From Beroe forskalii (taxonomy: Eukaryota > Ctenophora > Nuda > Beroida > Beroidae), in contig WFMF01000029.1 of the NCBI GenBank assembly GCA_011033025.1, positions 822,943 through 886,942 on the forward strand: a DNA stretch of 64,000 nt, given 5' to 3'. Made by a program: the position numbers and the translations under genes. The notes beneath the pieces are model-generated. The model made no database searches and was not told the origin of the DNA. It saw nothing but the letters and a program-made list of their open reading frames with translations. Position 1 is the first letter of the stretch. Each line of letters opens with the position of its first letter. This document shows, one piece after another, positions 59,602-64,000 of this stretch.

Positions 59602-59757
59602 AATTGTAAGAGGGTCACATGAAAAAAGTATAAATGCATTTCACAAAAGTATTTTTATAGTAAATATACAATTTTTCATATCAACTGTTAGGTATGTGAG
59701 CTCATTGGCCAAATGCAAACCTTTGATGACAGAACAGACTTAAGTTAAAAGGATAGG

Positions 59758-59952
59758 TTAAAAAGGCTGGGCAAATGGCTTTATAAGTACATTATAGGTA
59801 TAGTACCAGTCCTCAGCATAGATGAGGGAGAGATAGTTCATAACCAGAAAAAAATAACCAAAAGGGTTGAGGGGAATGCTGAGTTCTTTCACCAGTCCTT
59901 TCGGCCTACCTTTTGACATGCTGTTTTCAAGCAATGAGCAGTGAGCACACAT
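59758..59952 (-). CDS. Small open frame downstream of FECH, doubtful
   Basis: A 64-codon frame 28 bp after the FECH stop codon. It has a hydrophobic stretch (NPFGYFFLVMNYLSLIYAED) that could be one membrane helix. Most likely it is a chance frame in the FECH 3' UTR. I recognise no family. Confidence 0.15.
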   Translation of the reverse strand: MCAHCSLLENSMSKGRPKGLVKELSIPLNPFGYFFLVMNYLSLIYAEDWYYTYNVLIKPFAQPF

Positions 59953-59980
59953 ACATTTAATATAAGTTCAAAGTACCTAT

Positions 59981-61194
59981 CTAAACTGAGGCAATAGACA
60001 TCAAATCATCCACTTCATTAACCTCCTCTATGCTTGCTTGGCATGATGACTGTATGGCATCAGGAAGTTCACGCGAAGAGAAAAACCCTCTCATTGGGCC
60101 ACATGTTGGGTTAGTGCACATGGGGCAGCGCAGTCCCATCTGTGGCACAGTTTTACCATCTGATTGAAGGTGCTCAACCACCAATTGAGAAAGACATTCT
60201 ATGAAAGAAGGGTGAACATTCAGTGATTCACAGCGCAATATATTTGCATCTGGATATTCTTTCTTCATATCTTCTCCATATTCAATGTCCATCTCAAACA
60301 ATGTTTCAATGTGATCAGAAGTGAAGGCTATTGGTACCATTATAATAGTTTTATTACCATTCTTAATAAGTCCTTTGATAGCATCATCTGTGGGTGCACC
60401 AAGCCATGCAGAGGGCCCCACCTTACTTTTGCCAAACCAATCTGTAAGGATTGCAAAAATCAAGCTCCTCCATAACTCTTTCAACAGTAGCTGAAACTTC
60501 TTGTGGGTATGGATCACCTCTGTTAACAACTTTCATTGGTAAAGAATGGGCTGAAAATAAAAGAACTGCCTTTTGTCTTTCTTTTGGATCTAGTTTTTCT
60601 AGTTGTTTCAGTATCAATTCTTTGAATGATTGAATGAGGAGTGGAGCTGTAGACCACCTATCAATTGCAGAAATTGTCATGTTAATTGGCCTCCCTTCTT
60701 TTTTGGCGTTTGATCAAGTGTCTATAAATGCCATTAAAACTGCTTCCACTAGTAGAACAGCTATATTGAGGATACTGTGTGAAAGCAATGCAGTGATCAA
60801 TTCCATCAGCATCCATTTGATCAAGAGTATCTTCTGTCAGGGGTTCAGCATATCGGAACCCAATGTAATAACTCAAATTAATATCTGGACATAACTCTTG
60901 CACCCTTTTAACCATGGCACTGCCTTGGGCCTCAGTCCACATCTTGATGGGAGATCCACCACCAATCTTATTGTACTGATCAATTATCTTAGGTGTTCTG
61001 CGCTTGGCAATATATCTAGGAAGTAAATTATGCTTCCCACCTTGTAAAAATGGAAGGGGTATGAGGTCTCTGTCTGAAAATAAGCGGAGTAGAAAGGGAT
61101 GCACAGCAGCTGAGTTTTCTGGTCCACCAAGATTGAGCATCAAAACCCCAACATTAGGTTTAGAAGTTGAGTTGGTACAAATTCTCCTCAGCAT
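59981..61194 (-). CDS. FECH: Ferrochelatase, with two single-base frame breaks
   Basis: Inserts Fe2+ into protoporphyrin IX, last step of heme synthesis, at the mitochondrial inner membrane. Homology runs without intron over 1.2 kb but changes frame twice: at an A-run (plus T6 at 60699-60704) and at another (plus T4 at 60427-60430). In each case deleting one A restores homology. Conserved pieces: [36 protein letters not shown] (catalytic-site His), [29 protein letters not shown] (active-site His/Glu) and CPMCTNPTC, which with the Cys of YSCSTSG gives the four ligands of the metazoan [2Fe-2S] cluster. The N-terminus [13 protein letters not shown] is a short targeting-like peptide; CTTTCCAG just upstream of the start may be a 3' splice site. 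The C-terminus runs ~25-30 residues beyond the human end. Either homopolymer sequencing errors in a functional gene or a recent processed pseudogene; I favour errors. Confidence 0.92.
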
Positions 61195-61912
61195 GTCTCA
61201 TTCCAATCTGGAAAGGCCAGTGGTTATTGGTGTAACAAGAACTGCCACCTTGGTTATTAATTACAGCTGATTTTCATTGAAGATTAAAAAACTAAGAGAC
61301 CATTTAATTCATGTGTCCAACAGGTATGCTATAAGTTAAGTCTCTGAAGCAAACCTTTAAAACTTGTCCAAAAATGAAAATCCTGTGGGCAATAACTTCA
61401 TACAACCTTACAATTAAAATCATAAGAAATTTTAATGTATACAACTTACTACAAGTTACAACCAAATAATTTTGTTAATTTCATAGACAGCCTGACCTCA
61501 ATACATCTGTCTATGAATACAAAATCTTAAATTCCGAAATTGTCAGTAGATTTGTGCAGTTGTGTGAATTGTGAAATTGTTAAATTCATTCCATTCAATA
61601 TCAACACTGAGCTAATTCTTTCACTTGATCATGATAATTGATATCGTGAAGGAATAAATATACATATAAGATAACAATACAAGAATAATTAAAATGTACT
61701 AACTGAGAATGGAGTTCCTGAACAAGAGATATTTTCTTGCAACAGGCAGTTCAATAGCAGTTTGAAGTAAGTGGGTTTGATGTCATATTTGAGATTTTTG
61801 TGTTACAATAATGCAATGAAATGATCAATTATTCAATTAATAAAAAATATGAGCATTCTTTTTAAATAATTAATGGGTAATGGTATGTAGTATGTTCATG
61901 TTAACAGTACCT
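61195..61912. other. FECH upstream region
   Basis: AT-rich, no exon supported. Probable promoter or 5' intron of FECH. Confidence 0.4.
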
Positions 61913-62848
61913 TAGTGGTAGAAATTATGATGCGTACTAATTATGATTATTTTCGCAAAATGATCATAATTAGTACGCATCATAAATTCTACGCATCATA
62001 ATTTATACAGATCATAATTTGTACTTTCTCAAAATTTGACCATTTAATTATTTAGACTTTAGAAAACATGTTGAAACAAGTGCAACCAGGATATCGGTTG
62101 CCCAAAAAATTATGGTTGGCTCTCAGGCCATTTTCACATATCTTTCAAAACAATTTCAATCAGCAAAATTTTCAAATCAAAGATTGCAGTGCTATTATAT
62201 CATGAAGTTGCCATAAATTACGGAGTTTCACTGACTTTTTTTAATAGCTTTGCACAATTTAATAATAGAAATCTTGGTTTGAATTTTCTTCATGTTTTGC
62301 TTTTATCTTATAAAATTTGGATAGATATTTTAACCTTTCACTCAACTTTTAGTTGATAAACAGATACCTATAATCAAGGCCCCTAACCTCCAAATAAGGT
62401 ACTCTTACCGCGGACCTTATCAAAGTCCAAATTTACATTTGATCCAAAATGAAAACACAGACATCATCGGTCAAAAACAATATGCGAATGTGCAGGCATG
62501 TTATCCACATAACATTAACTTCCCAATCACCATGATGTTGAAAGTTAGCACAATTATGGATGTAAATCATTCTAAAAAGAAATGATTTGCTCAGAAAATA
62601 GCCGCATCAAGCCTCAAGGTTTATTCCATGATTTTTGACCAAATTCCGAGGATTCTGGACAATTTTGGTTCAGAGGGCCGGGTAAAATGGTTCATAAATA
62701 ATGAAATTTTATTCCACTGGTTTAAAATTAAAGCCAAAACTTCAAAAAAAATGTTTGTTTTTATCCCAAAAATTTTTTCATCATAATTAGTACCGATCAT
62801 ACTCTCATCATTCGTCATAATAAGTACACATCATACTTTCTACCACTA
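61913..62848. mobile_element. 936 bp non-autonomous TIR element
   Basis: The left end TAGTGGTAGAAATTATGATG and the right end ATCATACTTTCTACCACTA form an imperfect ~35 bp inverted repeat (TAGTGGTAGAAA-TATGATG-GTACT-ATTATGA). A TA at both borders fits a TA target site. Inside the left end, a perfect hairpin has 21 bp arms at 61927-61947 and 61963-61983 (ATGATGCGTACTAATTATGA and one more base). Further TCATAATTAGTAC copies lie near the right end. No transposase. Confidence 0.75.
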
Positions 62849-62861
62849 TAGTAGCCCTTTA

Positions 62862-63275
62862 GATGGATTTCACCCATCCCTTAGCGCAACAACACTCGGA
62901 AATTTGAGGGTCGTGCTGCAGACCCCCGCGAAAAAATTTTATGCGGCGGAGGTAGGGTAAAACTTCACTAGGTATTCCTTAAACCAGAGGTGTTGCGAAA
63001 CAATTGTTTGTTGTTGAATGACAGACCCTCATTTTTTATACTAACCCTAACAAATCCTGACATCTCTCAATCGTGACTTATCCACATGTCCTTTGTTTGC
63101 GCGCGCAAAATACAGTCTGCAACATGACATGGAGTAAGACCCTAACCCTTGAAGCGCTAGGTGCGCTTAACTATATTTTTCTTGATGGATTTCTCCCATC
63201 CCTGCGCGCAACACTCGTACTCGGAGGTTTGGAGGGTCGCGGAAAACCTTGCGTGCGCGGCGGAGGGTAGGGTAA
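62862..63275. repeat. Direct repeat pair of ~95 bp
   Basis: 62862-62960 and 63184-63275 both start GATGGATTTC-CCCATCCCT, share GCGCAACACTCG and GGAGGGTCG-like blocks and end GCGGCGGAGGGTAGGGTAA. They diverge by perhaps 20%. This could be the ends of one retroposed or LTR-like unit or two insertions of the same repeat. Confidence 0.65.
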
Positions 63276-63559
63276 CATCCTACAATATTTTTCAGACTGA
63301 CGCGGACGTCATTATCATAGATAATGAAGGGCCCAGAGTTCTAGTTATATGGGATTACCAGCTCAAGTTGATAGTTCTTCTTGAGAATCATTGCGCGCGC
63401 GGCGCGATTCGGCCATGCCGCGGTCATGGTCGTACGCCGCGCAGTAAACAGCGGTATTTACGTGTTTAGCAAACAGCAAAACGTTTGGCAACCATGAATT
63501 GGCTAGGGCTTAGCTTTTCAAACGTAATCATAATGAGCGTTGAATGGAGAGGCACCGGG
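63276..63559. other. GC-rich patch, no gene
   Basis: Contains GCGCGCGCGGCGCGATTC and ACGCCGCGCAG (like the 22.05 kb hairpin) and a GACGTCATTATCATAG block resembling the short MITE core at ~63307. Confidence 0.35.
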
Positions 63560-64000
63560 ATTTTTTAAATCGACGGGCGCCCGCGAGGGGGTCATCAACC
63601 CAAGCCTCACAAAGTTTTATGATTAATCATTATACAAAACAAAAACAAAAAAAATATATTTTTGAACATCTCGATTAGAAAATGCTTTTTCTTTTCAGCA
63701 ACATTATTGTTTTAGCAAAAGTTATATGCAAAAATGGAAGTTTCTCCTACGGATACGTTCCCCTGACCAATTTATCCGGGAAAGGGTCAACCAAACGGCA
63801 ATTTGAAAAATAAATTTTTTCTTAGTGGAGGGCCCCCTAATCCGGTTTGGGAATCAAAATTTCCCAAAATTGCTAAAAAAATCGTTTTTTGGAAGGCCCC
63901 CCCGAAATTTTAAAACTTTAAACATTTCGAAAATTTTTCGGGGTTTTACAAAAAACAGGTCAGTTTTTTTCCGGGCCCCGGGGGGGAAAGGATTTTCAAC
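63560..64000. other. Low-quality contig end
   Basis: Stretched homopolymers (GGCCCCCCCG, TCGTTTTTTGG, CCGGGCCCCGGGGGGGAAAGG) become frequent and sequence complexity breaks down, as in the unreliable ends of capillary reads. Nothing should be annotated here. Confidence 0.6.

Noticed and set aside
59981-61194. Programmed ribosomal frameshifting in FECH
   Set aside because: Both shifts are in plain A-runs without a stimulatory structure, and the family is not known for frameshifting; indels explain them better.

Overview
The window is nuclear DNA from an animal. The genes are intron-rich with short exons and mostly GT-AG introns, and the recognisable products are typical metazoan ones: U2AF1, a DNAJC14-type J-protein, SYF2, a MADF-BESS regulator, a Maf-like bZIP, TM2D3, CHP1, TRAPPC1 and ferrochelatase with a [2Fe-2S] motif. 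The divergence of the proteins, the reverse-transcriptase family and the many MITE-like repeats suggest an invertebrate, perhaps early-branching, but I cannot name the taxon. The last ~450 bases look like unpolished read ends, and several genes contain single-base frame breaks. This is therefore probably a draft assembly with uncorrected indels.

Layout. 0-10.3 kb is repeat-dominated. It holds a LINE 3' fragment with a (TTGAA)n-type tail, a 242 bp inverted-repeat element, an intact 1,047-residue retroelement ORF on the minus strand (PHD finger, reverse transcriptase, CCHC knuckle, putative PD-(D/E)XK nuclease), more LINE tails, and a 1.55 kb element with 24 bp terminal inverted repeats. 10.3-21.2 kb is a plus-strand gene run: an unrecognised two-exon gene, U2AF1, a DNAJC14-like gene and SYF2. 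22-23.2 kb is a cluster of three hairpin or MITE-like elements. 24.8-61.2 kb is almost entirely minus-strand genes: MADF-BESS (24.8-32.4), Maf-like bZIP (39.5-42.4), TM2D3 (42.9-44.5), CHP1 (48.5-50.1), an unrecognised 246-residue protein (51.8-54.5), a 72-residue protein (56.1-56.8), TRAPPC1 (58.6-59.3) and FECH (60.0-61.2). 61.9-63.3 kb again holds repeats.

Two neighbours on the plus strand, U2AF1 (3' splice-site recognition) and SYF2 (spliceosome NineTeen-complex-associated), act in pre-mRNA splicing. The others cover ER protein handling, transcription, Notch- and phagocytosis-related membrane proteins, Na+/H+ exchanger regulation, vesicle tethering and heme synthesis. There is no operon-like functional unit. 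Gene models were built by hand from splice consensus and reading phase, and boundaries were checked for phase continuity. Where phase fails I say so.

The most unusual points are: the R2-like domain order in a PHD-bearing retroelement; a U2AF35 whose RS tail is replaced by a lysine run; a MITE family carrying TGACGTCA sites at three places; a gene whose last codons form the first unit of a 25-copy minisatellite and whose second exon start, with its 3' splice site, is tandemly duplicated; and an apparently intronless FECH with two extra bases in A-runs.
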